A DNA stretch of 64,000 nucleotides from Streptomyces paradoxus (GTDB lineage: Bacteria > Actinomycetota > Actinomycetes > Streptomycetales > Streptomycetaceae): the NCBI RefSeq assembly GCF_014202475.1, contig NZ_JACHGV010000001.1:738186-802185 (forward strand), in the 5' to 3' direction. How positions within the stretch are numbered: position 1 is the first letter of the stretch; each line of letters begins with the position of its first letter. This document shows, piece by piece, positions 7,599 to 18,042 of this stretch. A model generated the notes under the pieces. The model was not told where the DNA came from. It saw only the letters and a program-made list of their open reading frames with translations, and made no database searches. The position numbers and the translations under genes were made by a program.

Positions 7599-10133
7599 AT
7601 GAGCAGCGGCTTCACCAGCCCGGAGGGCTACGGCTCGGATCCCTTCGGAGAATTCCTCGCACGGTTCTTCGGCGGACCGCGTCCCGGTCCCCGGCAGATC
7701 GATCTCGGGCGGCTGCTCAGCCAGCCGGCCCGGGAGCTCGTCCGCGGCGCCGCCCAGTACGCCGCCGAGCACGGCAGCCGGGACCTCGACACCCAGCATC
7801 TGCTGCGGGCGGCGCTCTCCACCGAGCCCACCCGCACCCTGCTCAGCAAGGCCGGTGCGAACCCCGACTCGCTGGCGTCGCAGATCGACGACCGCTCGGG
7901 CCCGGCCCAGCACACCCCGGACGACGCCCCGCCGCCGACCGCGCTGTCCCTCACCCCGGCCGCCAAGCGGGCCCTGCTGGACGCGCACGACATGGCCCGG
8001 GCCCGCGGCTACGGCTACATCGGCCCGGAGCACGTGCTCAGCGCCCTGGCGTCGAACCCCGACTCGGCCGCCGGGCACATTCTGAACGCGGCCCGCTTCG
8101 CCCCCTCGGAACCGCCCGAGGCACCCGAGGTCCCGCAGTCCGAGCGCCCGCGCCCGACGAACACACCGACCCTCGACAAGTACGGCCGCGACCTCACCGA
8201 GCTGGCCCGCCAGGGCCGCATCGACCCGGTGATCGGCCGGGACCAGGAGATCGAGCAGACCGTCGAGGTCCTGTCCCGGCGCGGCAAGAACAACCCGGTG
8301 CTGATCGGTGACGCGGGGGTCGGCAAGACGGCCATCGTGGAGGGGCTGGCGCAGCGCATCTCCGAGGCGGACGTGCCCGACGTGCTCATCGGGCGCCGCG
8401 TGGTCGCCCTGGACCTCACGGGCGTGGTCGCGGGCACCCGCTACCGGGGCGACTTCGAGGAGCGGATGAACAACATCGTGGGCGAGATCCGCGCCCACTC
8501 CGACCAGTTGATCATCTTCATCGACGAGCTGCACACGGTCGTGGGCGCCGGTTCCGGCGGCGGCGACGGCAGCTCGATGGACGCCGGCAACATCCTCAAG
8601 CCGGCCCTCGCCCGGGGCGAGCTGCACATCGTGGGCGCCACCACGCTGGAGGAGTACCGCCGGATCGAGAAGGACGCGGCGCTGGCCCGCCGCTTCCAGC
8701 CGATCATGGTGCCGGAGCCGACCGCCGCGGACGCCATCGAGATCCTGCGCGGCCTCCAGGACCGCTACGAGGCCCACCACCAGGTCCGTTACACCGACGA
8801 GGCCCTGGTCGCGGCCGTGGAGCTCTCCGACCGCTACCTCACCGACCGCCGCCTGCCCGACAAGGCCATCGACCTCATCGACCAGGCCGGCGCCCGGGTG
8901 CGGCTGCGGGCCCGGACCAAGGGCACGGACGTACGGGCCCTGGAGCGGGAGCTGGAGCAGCTCACCCGCGACAAGGACCAGGCCGTCGCGGACGAGCAGT
9001 ACGAGCAGGCCACCCAGCTGCGCGACCGGATCGTGGAACTGAAGCAGCGGATCACCGAGGCCGGCGGCGACAGCGAGGTCGACGAGGGCCAGGACCTGGT
9101 CGTCGGGGCCGAGTCGATCGCCGAGGTGGTGTCCCGGCAGACCGGCATCCCGGTCGCCAGCCTCACCCAGGAGGAGAAGGACCGCCTGCTGGGCCTGGAG
9201 GAGCATCTGCACCAGCGGGTGGTCGGCCAGGACGAGGCCGTGCGGGTCGTCTCGGACGCGGTGCTGCGCTCCCGCGCCGGGCTGGCCGCCCCCGACCGGC
9301 CGATCGGCAGCTTCCTGTTCCTCGGCCCGACGGGCGTCGGCAAGACCGAACTGGCCCGGGCGCTCGCCGAGGCGCTGTTCGGCAGCGAGGACCGCATGGT
9401 CCGGCTCGACATGAGCGAGTACCAGGAGCGCCACACCGTCAGTCGGCTGATCGGCGCCCCGCCCGGCTACGTCGGCCACGAGGAGGCGGGCCAGCTGACC
9501 GAGGTCGTGCGCCGCCACCCGTACTCGCTGCTGCTCCTTGACGAGGTGGAGAAGGCCCACCCGGACGTCTTCAACATTCTGCTCCAGGTCCTCGACGACG
9601 GCCGGCTGACCGATTCCCAGGGCCGCACGGTGGACTTCAGCAACACCGTCATCGTGATGACGAGCAACCTGGGCTCCGAGGCGATCACCCGCCGGGGCGC
9701 CCAGACGGGCTTCGCCGCGGGCGGCGCCGACGCGGACGAGGAGGCCCGCCGCGAGCAGATCCTGCGCCCGCTGCGCGAGCACTTCCGCCCCGAGTTCCTC
9801 AACCGCATCGACGAGATCGTCGTCTTCCGCCAGCTCACCACGGAGCAGCTGCGCCGGATCACCAATCTCCTGCTGGACCGCACCCGGTCCCTGGTGAAGC
9901 ACAAGGGCATCACGGTGACCTTCACCGACCGGGCGGTTCAGTGGCTGGCCGACCGCGGCTACCAGCCGGAGTACGGCGCCCGCCCCCTGCGCCGCACCAT
10001 CCAGCGCGAGGTGGACAACGAACTGTCACGGCTGTTGCTGGACGGCCGGGTGGACGAAGGCGGCGGGGTGACGGTGGACGTGGAGGACGGGAAACTCATG
10101 TTCCAGACGCAGAGTCCTGCAGCGCCCCATTAG
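7599..10133 (+). CDS. ClpC-like AAA+ ATPase, Clp protease ATP-binding subunit paralogue
   Basis: An 844-residue two-ring unfoldase. A divergent Clp_N domain occupies about residues 35-170. The first AAA+ module has Walker A GDAGVGKT near 236 and Walker [14 protein letters not shown]-like coiled insert ([20 protein letters not shown]) follows. The second AAA+ module has GPTGVGKTE near 577 and [17 protein letters not shown] tripeptide in the second module corresponds to the ClpP-binding VGF/LGF loop of ClpC, so it may hand substrates to ClpP. The ATG at 7599 lies 180 bp after map. It is clearly a ClpC-type protein but diverges at the N terminus from the housekeeping ClpC. No HspR or CIRCE operator was seen upstream. 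Confidence 0.9.
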   Translation: MSSGFTSPEGYGSDPFGEFLARFFGGPRPGPRQIDLGRLLSQPARELVRGAAQYAAEHGSRDLDTQHLLRAALSTEPTRTLLSKAGANPDSLASQIDDRSGPAQHTPDDAPPPTALSLTPAAKRALLDAHDMARARGYGYIGPEHVLSALASNPDSAAGHILNAARFAPSEPPEAPEVPQSERPRPTNTPTLDKYGRDLTELARQGRIDPVIGRDQEIEQTVEVLSRRGKNNPVLIGDAGVGKTAIVEGLAQRISEADVPDVLIGRRVVALDLTGVVAGTRYRGDFEERMNNIVGEIRAHSDQLIIFIDELHTVVGAGSGGGDGSSMDAGNILKPALARGELHIVGATTLEEYRRIEKDAALARRFQPIMVPEPTAADAIEILRGLQDRYEAHHQVRYTDEALVAAVELSDRYLTDRRLPDKAIDLIDQAGARVRLRARTKGTDVRALERELEQLTRDKDQAVADEQYEQATQLRDRIVELKQRITEAGGDSEVDEGQDLVVGAESIAEVVSRQTGIPVASLTQEEKDRLLGLEEHLHQRVVGQDEAVRVVSDAVLRSRAGLAAPDRPIGSFLFLGPTGVGKTELARALAEALFGSEDRMVRLDMSEYQERHTVSRLIGAPPGYVGHEEAGQLTEVVRRHPYSLLLLDEVEKAHPDVFNILLQVLDDGRLTDSQGRTVDFSNTVIVMTSNLGSEAITRRGAQTGFAAGGADADEEARREQILRPLREHFRPEFLNRIDEIVVFRQLTTEQLRRITNLLLDRTRSLVKHKGITVTFTDRAVQWLADRGYQPEYGARPLRRTIQREVDNELSRLLLDGRVDEGGGVTVDVEDGKLMFQTQSPAAPH

Positions 10134-10180
10134 GGGCGCAGGGAACTGCGCGACCAGCCCCCACGCACCCGCACACGGCG
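10123..10180. repeat. Dispersed intergenic repeat, copy 1 (between clp and ggt)
   Basis: A ~58-bp element fills the space between two convergent genes. It starts with the hairpin CGCCCC-ATTA-GGGGCG, which contains the clp TAG stop, and continues with GGGAACTGCGCG and CCCCCACGCACCCGCAC up to the ggt stop. The same sequence occurs in reverse orientation at 33239-33300. It probably acts as a bidirectional terminator or mRNA 3'-end stabiliser. Confidence 0.75.
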
Positions 10181-11983
10181 TCAACGCACAGGCCGCACCA
10201 CCATCGCCGACCCCCCACCCCGCCGCACGGTCTCGGCGGCTGCCAACCACTTCCCACCGGGCAGCCGCTGAACACCCGTAGCAGCACCGATCTCCGGGTT
10301 CGCCTTGAAGGAGTGCCCGATCGCCTCCAGCTGCTTCCTGACATCACTGTCGAAACCGGGCTCCAGCTCGGTCTGCGCGGCGTTCCGCTGACTCGCCCGG
10401 GGCGCCGCGATCGCGTCGACCAGCGGCAGCCCCCGGTCGACGAACCCGGTGAGCGTCTGCAGCACGGTCGTGATGATCGTCGCGCCGCCCGGTGACCCCA
10501 GCGCCACCACGGGCTGGTGGTGCCGGTCCAGCACGATCGTCGGCGACATCGACGACCGCGGCCGCTTGCCCGGCCCCGGCAGGTTCGGGTCGTGCACGGC
10601 CGGGTTCGCCGGGGTGAAGGAGAAGTCCGTCAGCTCGTTGTTGAGGATGAATCCCCGCCCCGGCACGGTGATGCCGCTGCCGCCGGTCTGCTCGATGGTG
10701 AGGGTGTAGGCGACGACGTTCCCCCACTTGTCGGCCACCGTCAGGTGTGTGGTGCTGTCACCCTCGTACGTCGTGGGAGCCGCGGTGCCGCCGGAATCGC
10801 ACCGCTGCGGATGACGCGGATCGCCGGGCGCAACCGGACTCGTGAGCACCGCGTCGTCCTCGATGAGGCACTCGCGCGAGTCGGCGAACCGCTGCGAGAG
10901 CAGTTCCTTCGTCGGCACGTCCTCGAAGGCGGGGTCGCCGACCCACCGCCCCCGGTCCGCGAACGCGATCCGGCTGGCCTCGATGAAGCGGTGCAGATAG
11001 CGGGCCTTGCCCGCCTTCGACAGGTCGGTCCGCTCCAGGATGTTGAGCGCCTCCCCGACCGTGGTGCCTCCGGAGGAGGACGGCGCCATGGAGTAGACGC
11101 CGAGGCCCCGGTACGAGGTCCTGGTGGGCGCCTGGACCTTGGTGCGGTAGGCGGCCAGATCCTTCGCGGACAGGTCGCCGGGCCGGGCGTTCCAGCCGGA
11201 GCCGGGGTCCACCGGCGGCTTGTTGACCGTGTCGACGACGTCACGGCCGAGCCGGCCGTGGTAGAGCGCGTCGACGCCCTCGCGTCCCAGCTCCGCGTAG
11301 GTACGGGCGAGGTCGGGGTTCTTGAAGGTGGAGCCGACGACCGGGAGCTGTCCGCCCGGCAGGAACAGGTCGGCGGTGTCCGGGAAGTAGCGGAAGCGGG
11401 CCTCGTTGGACGCCGTCTGGGACCGGAACGTCTCATCGACCGTGAAGCCGTCGCGGGCGATCCGCTCGGCCGGCTTCAGCACGCTGGAGAGCCGCTTGCT
11501 GCCCCACCGGTCGAGCGCTGTCTGCCAGGTGGCGGGCGTGCCCGGGGTGCCGACGCTCAGGCCGCTGCTGACGGCGTCGGCGAAGGCGAGGGGTTTGCCG
11601 TTCTCGACGAAGAGGTTCTTGTCCGCGGTCAGCGGGGCGGTCTCGCGGCCGTCGATGGTGCGTACCGTGCGGGACTTGGCGTCGTAGTACACGAAGTAGC
11701 CGCCCCCGCCGATGCCGGCGGAGTAGGGCTCGGTGACGCCGAGCGCGGCGGCCGTGGCGACGGCCGCGTCGACGGCGTTGCCGCCCTTCCTCAGGACCTC
11801 GATGCCGGCGGCGGAAGCGTCCGGGTCGACACTCGAGACGGCGCCCCCGTAGCCGACGGCCAGCGGGGATTTCTCACCGCCGGGGCTCTGCGCGGCGGGT
11901 GGCGGCGCCGCCGCTCCCACCGACACCACCACGGCGGCCGAAACCGCCAGGACCGTCAGATTCCGTGCGACAGGGCGACGCAT
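10181..11983 (-). CDS. ggt: Gamma-glutamyltransferase, secreted
   Basis: A 600-residue Ntn hydrolase precursor that cleaves or transfers the gamma-glutamyl group of glutathione and related peptides. The N-terminal signal peptide runs to about residue 30 (VLAVSAAVVVSVGAAA). The self-processing nucleophile is Thr411 in DSTTHLTVADKWGN, which splits the large and small subunits. GRETAP near 113 binds the glutamate carboxyl group, and a glycine-rich loop (SAGIGGGGYF) is present. An in-frame GTG lies two codons upstream, but GGAGG is correctly spaced only for the ATG at 11981-11983, so that start was chosen. It acts outside the cell in peptide or glutathione scavenging. Confidence 0.94.
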   Translation of the reverse strand: MRRPVARNLTVLAVSAAVVVSVGAAAPPPAAQSPGGEKSPLAVGYGGAVSSVDPDASAAGIEVLRKGGNAVDAAVATAAALGVTEPYSAGIGGGGYFVYYDAKSRTVRTIDGRETAPLTADKNLFVENGKPLAFADAVSSGLSVGTPGTPATWQTALDRWGSKRLSSVLKPAERIARDGFTVDETFRSQTASNEARFRYFPDTADLFLPGGQLPVVGSTFKNPDLARTYAELGREGVDALYHGRLGRDVVDTVNKPPVDPGSGWNARPGDLSAKDLAAYRTKVQAPTRTSYRGLGVYSMAPSSSGGTTVGEALNILERTDLSKAGKARYLHRFIEASRIAFADRGRWVGDPAFEDVPTKELLSQRFADSRECLIEDDAVLTSPVAPGDPRHPQRCDSGGTAAPTTYEGDSTTHLTVADKWGNVVAYTLTIEQTGGSGITVPGRGFILNNELTDFSFTPANPAVHDPNLPGPGKRPRSSMSPTIVLDRHHQPVVALGSPGGATIITTVLQTLTGFVDRGLPLVDAIAAPRASQRNAAQTELEPGFDSDVRKQLEAIGHSFKANPEIGAATGVQRLPGGKWLAAAETVRRGGGSAMVVRPVR

Positions 11984-12087
11984 CCGCACCTCCAGTCAAA
12001 GGCCGTCCGCGCAGCTTAATTCATCGCCATGGCCGCGTCAGTCAGGCGTCGAACACCGGTGCGTCGGGCCCGCTACCATGCGCGCCC

Positions 12088-12849
12088 ATGAATGACGACG
12101 TGCGCAACATCGTTCTGGGTGTGGTCGCGGCGGGCATCAGTGCCGCGCTCGGCTGGGTGGCCCGCACCTACCTGTGGAGGCGCAAGCTGCGCAGGAAGCA
12201 GGTGTTCTTCGGGCTGCCCGACAACTCCGAGTCCCTGCTGGTGGTGAACCGGGGCGCCACCGGGCCCGAGTTCGCGGTGATGCGCTACGACGTGTTCGCG
12301 CTGCTCGAACTCGCCGCGCTGATCAAGGACTGCAACGCCCACGCCCAGATACTTCCGCACGACACCGCACGCCAGGGTTTCGGGGAGCGCACCGAGTTCT
12401 GCGTGGGCGGCCCGGCGTCCAACCGCCGGATGGCGGCCCACCTGTCCTCCCTGCTGCCGGGCGTGCGGGTGAACGTCGACGCCGAACCGGGCCCGGACCG
12501 GGGCGCGTTCCAGGTCGGCACCGAGCGCTACCGCGTGGACAACGGCAGGGAGGAGTACGCGCTGCTCGCCCGGCTCACCGCGGACCGCAGCCAGAACACC
12601 CGGCCGGTCTTCCTCTTCTGCGGCCAGACGTCGATCACCAACCAGGCCACCACCCGCTACCTCGCCCGCAACCACGAGAAGCTGACCCGCAAGTACGGCA
12701 ACAGCTCCTTCGTCCTGCTGCTCAAGGTGATCAACTCCCAGGCGTACGGCCCGGACGTCGTCGAACTGGTCGAGGACGTGACGCGGGCGGCGCAGACCGC
12801 GCTGCCCGCCGCGGCGACGGTTCCACGCAATGCACACCGCGCCTCCTGA
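12088..12849 (+). CDS. Conserved hypothetical protein with one N-terminal membrane anchor
   Basis: A 253-residue protein of unknown function. One transmembrane helix at about residues 8-26 (IVLGVVAAGISAALGWVA) is followed by a basic YLWRRKLRRKQ stop-transfer segment and a soluble domain of about 215 residues. Conserved-looking stretches are VFFGLPDNSESLLVVNRG, EFCVGGPASNRRMAAHL and PVFLFCGQTSITNQATTRYL. The charge pattern suggests the soluble domain is cytoplasmic. It stands alone between ggt and the esterase. I cannot assign a fold; the late CGQTSITNQ stretch looks like a nucleotide- or carboxylate-binding loop, but that is speculation. Confidence 0.82.
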   Translation: MNDDVRNIVLGVVAAGISAALGWVARTYLWRRKLRRKQVFFGLPDNSESLLVVNRGATGPEFAVMRYDVFALLELAALIKDCNAHAQILPHDTARQGFGERTEFCVGGPASNRRMAAHLSSLLPGVRVNVDAEPGPDRGAFQVGTERYRVDNGREEYALLARLTADRSQNTRPVFLFCGQTSITNQATTRYLARNHEKLTRKYGNSSFVLLLKVINSQAYGPDVVELVEDVTRAAQTALPAAATVPRNAHRAS

Positions 12850-12871
12850 GGTCCTCCACCGCTCAACAATC

Positions 12872-12927
12872 GTTACTGGCACGTAACTTACCGACGGGTT
12901 ACCCCTGGTAAGGCGCTGAGGTTACCG
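12872..12927. promoter_or_regulatory. Cluster of GTTAC/GTAAC inverted repeats upstream of the CocE-type esterase
   Basis: Two perfect inverted repeats, GTTACTGGCACGTAAC (12872-12887) and TTACCCCTGGTAA (12899-12911), plus an extra GTTACC at 12921, lie 40-95 bp before the esterase start. Repeated half-sites on one face suggest a dimeric regulator. No regulator gene is adjacent, so the binding protein would act from elsewhere. Confidence 0.45.
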
Positions 12928-12965
12928 TTCGGTCACTTTGCACTGACACGAGTGAGGAGTGACCC

Positions 12966-14531
12966 GTGGGACCCCACCGCAAGGCCTTGCGCACCACCGC
13001 CGCAGGCGCCGTCTCGGCGACCCTGGTCGCCGGTACCGCCCTCGGATTCGCCCCCACCGCCCAGGCCGCGCCGAACCCCGTCCGCTTCGTCGACATCGCC
13101 GGCGACGGCGGCACCGTCCTCAAGGCCAACGTCGTGACCCCGGCCGGCGCCCGCGGCGCCGACCATCCGCTGCTCGTCATGCCCACGAGCTGGGGGCTGC
13201 CCCAGGTCGAGTACCTGGCCCAGGCGCAGAAACTCGCCGACTCCGGGTACGTCGTGGTCACGTACAACGTGCGCGGATTCTGGCAGTCGGGCGGCGAGAT
13301 AGAAGTGGCGGGGCCACCCGACATCGCCGACGCGTCGAAGGTCATCGACTGGGCGCTCGCCCACACCCCCGCGGATGCCGGGCGCATCGGCATGGCGGGC
13401 GTCTCCTACGGCGCGGGCATCAGCCTGCTCACCGCCGCGCACGACAAGCGGGTCAGGGCGGTCGCCTCCCTCAGCGGCTGGGCCGACCTGATCGACTCGA
13501 TCTACGCCGGGCGCACCCAGCACCTCCAGGCCGCCGCCCTGCTGGACGGCGCGAGCGTGGTGACGGGCCGCCAGAGCGCGGAACTCCGGCAGACCTTCAA
13601 CGACTTCTACGGCTCCAACCTGGCGAAGGAACCGGAGCTCATCGCCTGGGGGAAGAAACGTTCCGCTGCGACCTACGTCGACCGGATCAACGAGAACGGC
13701 GCGGCGATCATGCTCGCCAACGCCTGGGGCGACAGCGTCTTCCCGCCCAACCAGTACGCCGACTTCTACGAGAAGCTGACCGGCCCGAAGCGGCTGGAGA
13801 TGCGGCCCGGCGACCACGCCACGGCCGAACTGACCGGCCTGTTCGGGCTGCCCAACGACGTGTGGAAGGACACGACGCGCTGGTTCGACCACTACCTCAG
13901 GGGCGAGGACAACGGCATCGACCGCGAGCAGCCCGTCCAGCTCAAGTCCCGTTCCTCCGGCGGCTACGAGGGCTACCCCGACTGGAAGTCGGCCGGCGCG
14001 ACCGACCGGAAGATCGCCCTCGCCGGCTCGAAGACGATCCGCGCCAACGTGAATTCGGGCGCCGACGGCGGTGTCGTCTTCCTGTCCAGCATCCTCGACC
14101 AGGTGGCCCAGCTGCCGCCGACGGCCTCGATCCCGCTGCTCCCCCGCCGCTGGGCCGCCGTCTGGCAGTCGGAGAAGTACGCCACGGCCCAACGGGTGCG
14201 CGGGACGACGAGGTTGCACACGACCCTCACCCCGACCAAGGAGAGCGGCACCCTCGTCGCCTACCTGTACGACGTGGGGCCGCTCGGCCTCGGCAAGCTG
14301 GTCACCCACGCGCCGTACACCTTCCACGGGCGCACCCCCGGAAAGCCGTTCGGCGTCGACCTGGAGCTGTACTCCACGGCCTATGACGTCCCGGCCGGGC
14401 ATCGCCTCGCCCTGGTCGTCGACACGGTCGACCCGCTCTACATCGAGCACAACCCGTCCGGCGCGCAGCTGACCTTCTCCTCACCGGCGAACGACCCGTC
14501 GTACGTGTCGGTTCCGCTGCGCGAGCAGTGA
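12966..14531 (+). CDS. Secreted CocE/NonD-type alpha/beta hydrolase (X-Pro dipeptidyl-peptidase S15-like)
   Basis: A 521-residue secreted serine hydrolase. The signal peptide ends after PTAQA near residue 35. The alpha/beta-hydrolase core has the nucleophile elbow GMAGVSYGAG, an oxyanion region at MPTSWG, an acid region in NAWGDSVFP and a catalytic His candidate in RPGDHATAE. The C-terminal ~170 residues form the jelly-roll domain typical of cocaine-esterase and X-Pro peptidases (TLTPTKESGTLVAYLYDVG, then YDVPAGHRLALVVDTVDP). The GTG start has GAGGAG about nine bases upstream. The substrate, an ester or an acyl-peptide, cannot be decided. Confidence 0.88.
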   Translation: MGPHRKALRTTAAGAVSATLVAGTALGFAPTAQAAPNPVRFVDIAGDGGTVLKANVVTPAGARGADHPLLVMPTSWGLPQVEYLAQAQKLADSGYVVVTYNVRGFWQSGGEIEVAGPPDIADASKVIDWALAHTPADAGRIGMAGVSYGAGISLLTAAHDKRVRAVASLSGWADLIDSIYAGRTQHLQAAALLDGASVVTGRQSAELRQTFNDFYGSNLAKEPELIAWGKKRSAATYVDRINENGAAIMLANAWGDSVFPPNQYADFYEKLTGPKRLEMRPGDHATAELTGLFGLPNDVWKDTTRWFDHYLRGEDNGIDREQPVQLKSRSSGGYEGYPDWKSAGATDRKIALAGSKTIRANVNSGADGGVVFLSSILDQVAQLPPTASIPLLPRRWAAVWQSEKYATAQRVRGTTRLHTTLTPTKESGTLVAYLYDVGPLGLGKLVTHAPYTFHGRTPGKPFGVDLELYSTAYDVPAGHRLALVVDTVDPLYIEHNPSGAQLTFSSPANDPSYVSVPLREQ

Positions 14532-14573
14532 TCTCCGGCTGCCGCCGGACGGGCCTGGCCGATGTGAACCGCC

Positions 14574-14601
14574 GCCCCCGTGGCCTTCGGGCCGCGGGGG
14601 C
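14574..14601. terminator. Bidirectional terminator hairpin after the CocE-type esterase
   Basis: GCCCCCGTGGCC and GGCCGCGGGGGC pair around a stable TTCG tetraloop, 43 bp past the esterase stop. No U-tract follows, as is usual in Streptomyces. It may also serve the convergent gluA transcript. The rest of 14532-14754 holds no gene I can defend. Confidence 0.7.
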
Positions 14602-14754
14602 CGCACCCGGTGGGAAGTGCCCCGCGGACCGGGCGGGCGGTCTGCTCACCCCTGGCGGGATCGGCGGTCTTCGGCGAAGTCCCCCTCTCCGACAGGGATG
14701 AAGAGCACATCGTAGTCGAGGTCCGATGCGATGAGCCGTCCGGTGCCCGCCCGT

Positions 14755-15498
<744 letters not shown>

Positions 15499-15638
15499 GC
15501 TCAGCCCTACTCACTCTCAGCTGTGTGGTGGTTGCCGCAACGTATCCAGGCAAGATCGAACTTGTCGGGCGACACGCACTTTTCGATCATTAGCCGTATT
15601 TACGTCGGACTTTGGGCCAAAGGTTGCGGCCATGGGGC

Positions 15639-16046
15639 TCACGACTCCGCGACTTCGGCGTACAGCTGCGACAGCTCGGGGACCCCGTTCACCGCCCACT
15701 CGTGCCCGGAGTCCACCACGTCGAACTCCCGGCCGGAGACCAGCCGCACGACCGGTTGCCCGTCGGAGCGGATCTCCCAGGCGGCTCCCGGCACCGTGCG
15801 CACGATGACGGTGCCGAGGTAGAGGCCGGCGTCGTTGCCGAGCCAGGGCAGCGTCTCCTCGTCGTCCCGCCAGCGCGGCACGAGCTGGTCGAGCGCCTCC
15901 AGGGAGGCGGCCGAGTCGTCCAGCCGGACGCCCTCCCGGTACGCCTGGGAGCGGAGCAGTTCGCACTCGGCGAGGAGTTCCGCGATGCCTGCGGGGTCGG
16001 GGAACCCGACCTTCTGGCGCCGGTTGCCCAGGAAAGGGATGTTCAT
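15639..16046 (-). CDS. Small conserved actinobacterial protein (DUF6278-like)
   Basis: A 135-residue soluble protein. The start MNIPFLGNRRQKVGFPDP is followed by a helical segment (LLAECELLRSQAYREG) and a C-terminal beta-rich part (LYLGTVIVRTVPGAAWEI, then EFDVVDSGHEWAV). The layout matches short Streptomyces proteins that I recall being labelled DUF6278; that label is from memory and uncertain. No catalytic motif or membrane segment is visible. It is monocistronic, divergent from the SGNH hydrolase. Confidence 0.75.
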   Translation of the reverse strand: MNIPFLGNRRQKVGFPDPAGIAELLAECELLRSQAYREGVRLDDSAASLEALDQLVPRWRDDEETLPWLGNDAGLYLGTVIVRTVPGAAWEIRSDGQPVVRLVSGREFDVVDSGHEWAVNGVPELSQLYAEVAES

Positions 16047-16140
16047 ACTCCCAGCGTGTCATTCGTACCGCCGTACGCACCACAGGGCGCGCGGGTCCGC
16101 CGATCCCGGTCGAGTTCAGGCCGAGTTCACGCAGCGCGCG

Positions 16141-16169
16141 TTGACGGGTCACTCCCGTCTCCCTAACTT
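16141..16169 (+). promoter_or_regulatory. Candidate sigma-HrdB promoter for the secreted SGNH hydrolase
   Basis: TTGACG (16141-16146) and TAACTT (16164-16169) are separated by exactly 17 bp, close to the vegetative consensus, and lie about 100 bp before the GTG start of the hydrolase. Confidence 0.5.
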
Positions 16170-16267
16170 CACCGTGCGTCTTGTGTCCCGGCTGTCGTTG
16201 TCTCTTCTGTTTTCGTCTCAGCGTTTCGTCTGTCGCGTCGTGTGTCGATGAGCGGGAGGAGTCGGCC

Positions 16268-18034
16268 GTGCGCCGATGTGTCCGGGGGATCCTGGTCGTC
16301 CTGACCCTGTGCGGGTCGCTGGTGCCGGCGGTGTCGGCGCAGGCCGCCGAGCGGGGGCGGGCGGCGCCGGTGCCGCTGGAGCGGCTGTTCGACAACGTGG
16401 CCGTCAGCGACGACAGCCGGCCCCGGGAGGCCGACTTCGACGGCTCCGGCGCCTCTCTGTCGGCGCGAGACCTCACCGCCGCCGGCTGGACGCCCGGCCG
16501 CGCGCTCACCGTGCAGGGCGCCCGGCTGACCTGGCCGAAGCGCGGGCCCGGCGAGCCGGACAACGTCCGCGCCGCCGGGCAGGACGTCCGGGTCACGGGG
16601 CGCGGGGATGCCCTGGCCTTCCTGGTGGCGGGCACCGCCGGCACGGAGGTGGGCGGCCCGGGCACGGTCACGTACGCGAACGGCACGCGTTCCGGGTACC
16701 GGCTGGCCGCACCCGACTGGCGCACCGGGCCGCTCGCGACCAAGGCGGTGGCCCTGCCGCACATCAACACACCCGGCGGCCAACTCGACCTGTCGGCCCG
16801 CTTGTACGTCGTGACGGTGCCGCTGGTGCCGGGGCGTGCGGTGAGCTCGGTCCGGCTGCCGAGCGCCGCCGGGCTGCACGTCTTCGCGGTGTCGGTGCGG
16901 ACCGCCACACAGGGCTGGACGGGCAGCTGGACGACCGCCACGGGAGGCTACGCCGCCGTGGGCCCCTGGACGGACCGGACGCTGCGGCTGGTCGTGCACA
17001 CGTCCGCCGGCGGGCCCCGGGTGCGGATGCGGTTCGACAACACCTTCGCGGCCACTCCGGTGCGGATCGGGAGCGCGACGGTCGCGGTGCAGGCATCGGG
17101 CGCGGCCTCGCGGGGCACCCCGGTGGCGCTGTCGTTCCGCGGTGCGGCGGGCGTGACGATCCCGGCCGGGGGCCAGGCGTACAGCGATCCGCTCGGCTTC
17201 TCCGTACCGGCGGACGCCAATCTGCTGGTGAGCTTCCATCTGCCCAAGGCGGTGACGGCCGCGCCCGTGCACGGGCTCGCCCAGCAGCGCTCGTACGTCA
17301 GCGAGCCCGGCGATCACACGGCCGACACCGCCGCCGGGGCCTACACCTCGATGATCACCCGCTGGCCGCTGCTCGCCGGGGTCGACGTGAGCGGCGGCCC
17401 CGGCTCCCTGGTGCTGCTCGGGGACTCGATCACCGACGGCGACAAGTCCACGGTGGACGCGAACCGGCGCTGGCCGAACGTCCTGGCCGGCCGGCTCCTG
17501 AAGCAGAGCACCGTCCCGCGCTACGGCGTGCTGAACCTCGGAATCTCGGGCAACCGCGTGGTCACCGACCGGTACCCGGGCGACGGGGTGTCCACGGACA
17601 CGGCCGGGGTGAGCGCCCTGCACCGCTTCGACCGGGACGTCCTCGCCCAGCCGTCGGCGCGTACGGCCGTCGTCTTCGAGGGCGTCAACGATCTGCGGTG
17701 GGGCACGCCGGCGGAGCGCGTGATCGCCGGGCTGCGCGAGCTGGCGGCCCGCGGGCACGCCCGGGGACTGAGGATGCTCGCGGCGACGATCCTGCCCTGC
17801 GAGGGCGAGGCGCGGTGCACCGCCACCGTCGACGCCGAGCGGGTCGCGGTGAACGAGTGGCTCCGCGGCGGCGAGGCCTTCGACGGCGTGCTCGACTTCG
17901 ACGCGGTGGTCCGAGATCCGCAGCGGCCCGCCCGGATGCTCCCCGTGTACGACAGCGGGGACCGTCTGCATCCGGGCGACGCGGGCCTGGCCGCCCTGGC
18001 GGACTCGGTCGACCTGGGGCTGCTGCGGCCCTAG
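16268..18034 (+). CDS. Secreted SGNH/GDSL-family hydrolase with N-terminal beta domain
   Basis: A 588-residue secreted esterase-like protein. The signal peptide (ILVVLTLCGSLVPAVSAQAA) is cleaved near residue 27. Residues ~30-360 form a long beta-rich accessory region. The SGNH domain starts at block I LVLLGDSITDG, with Ser387 as nucleophile, followed by GISGNR (block II Gly), VVFEGVNDL (block III Asn) and DRLHPGDAG (block V Asp/His). Such enzymes deacylate polysaccharides or lipids outside the cell; the substrate is unknown. The GTG start has GGGAGGAG upstream. It is monocistronic and faces the exonuclease III gene with only eight bases between stops. Confidence 0.9.
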   Translation: MRRCVRGILVVLTLCGSLVPAVSAQAAERGRAAPVPLERLFDNVAVSDDSRPREADFDGSGASLSARDLTAAGWTPGRALTVQGARLTWPKRGPGEPDNVRAAGQDVRVTGRGDALAFLVAGTAGTEVGGPGTVTYANGTRSGYRLAAPDWRTGPLATKAVALPHINTPGGQLDLSARLYVVTVPLVPGRAVSSVRLPSAAGLHVFAVSVRTATQGWTGSWTTATGGYAAVGPWTDRTLRLVVHTSAGGPRVRMRFDNTFAATPVRIGSATVAVQASGAASRGTPVALSFRGAAGVTIPAGGQAYSDPLGFSVPADANLLVSFHLPKAVTAAPVHGLAQQRSYVSEPGDHTADTAAGAYTSMITRWPLLAGVDVSGGPGSLVLLGDSITDGDKSTVDANRRWPNVLAGRLLKQSTVPRYGVLNLGISGNRVVTDRYPGDGVSTDTAGVSALHRFDRDVLAQPSARTAVVFEGVNDLRWGTPAERVIAGLRELAARGHARGLRMLAATILPCEGEARCTATVDAERVAVNEWLRGGEAFDGVLDFDAVVRDPQRPARMLPVYDSGDRLHPGDAGLAALADSVDLGLLRP

Positions 18035-18042
18035 AAAGCCCC

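Noticed and set aside
10026..10347. Short minus-strand frames across the dispersed repeat
   Set aside because: They translate the repeat and its flank; no ribosome-binding site or conserved motif.
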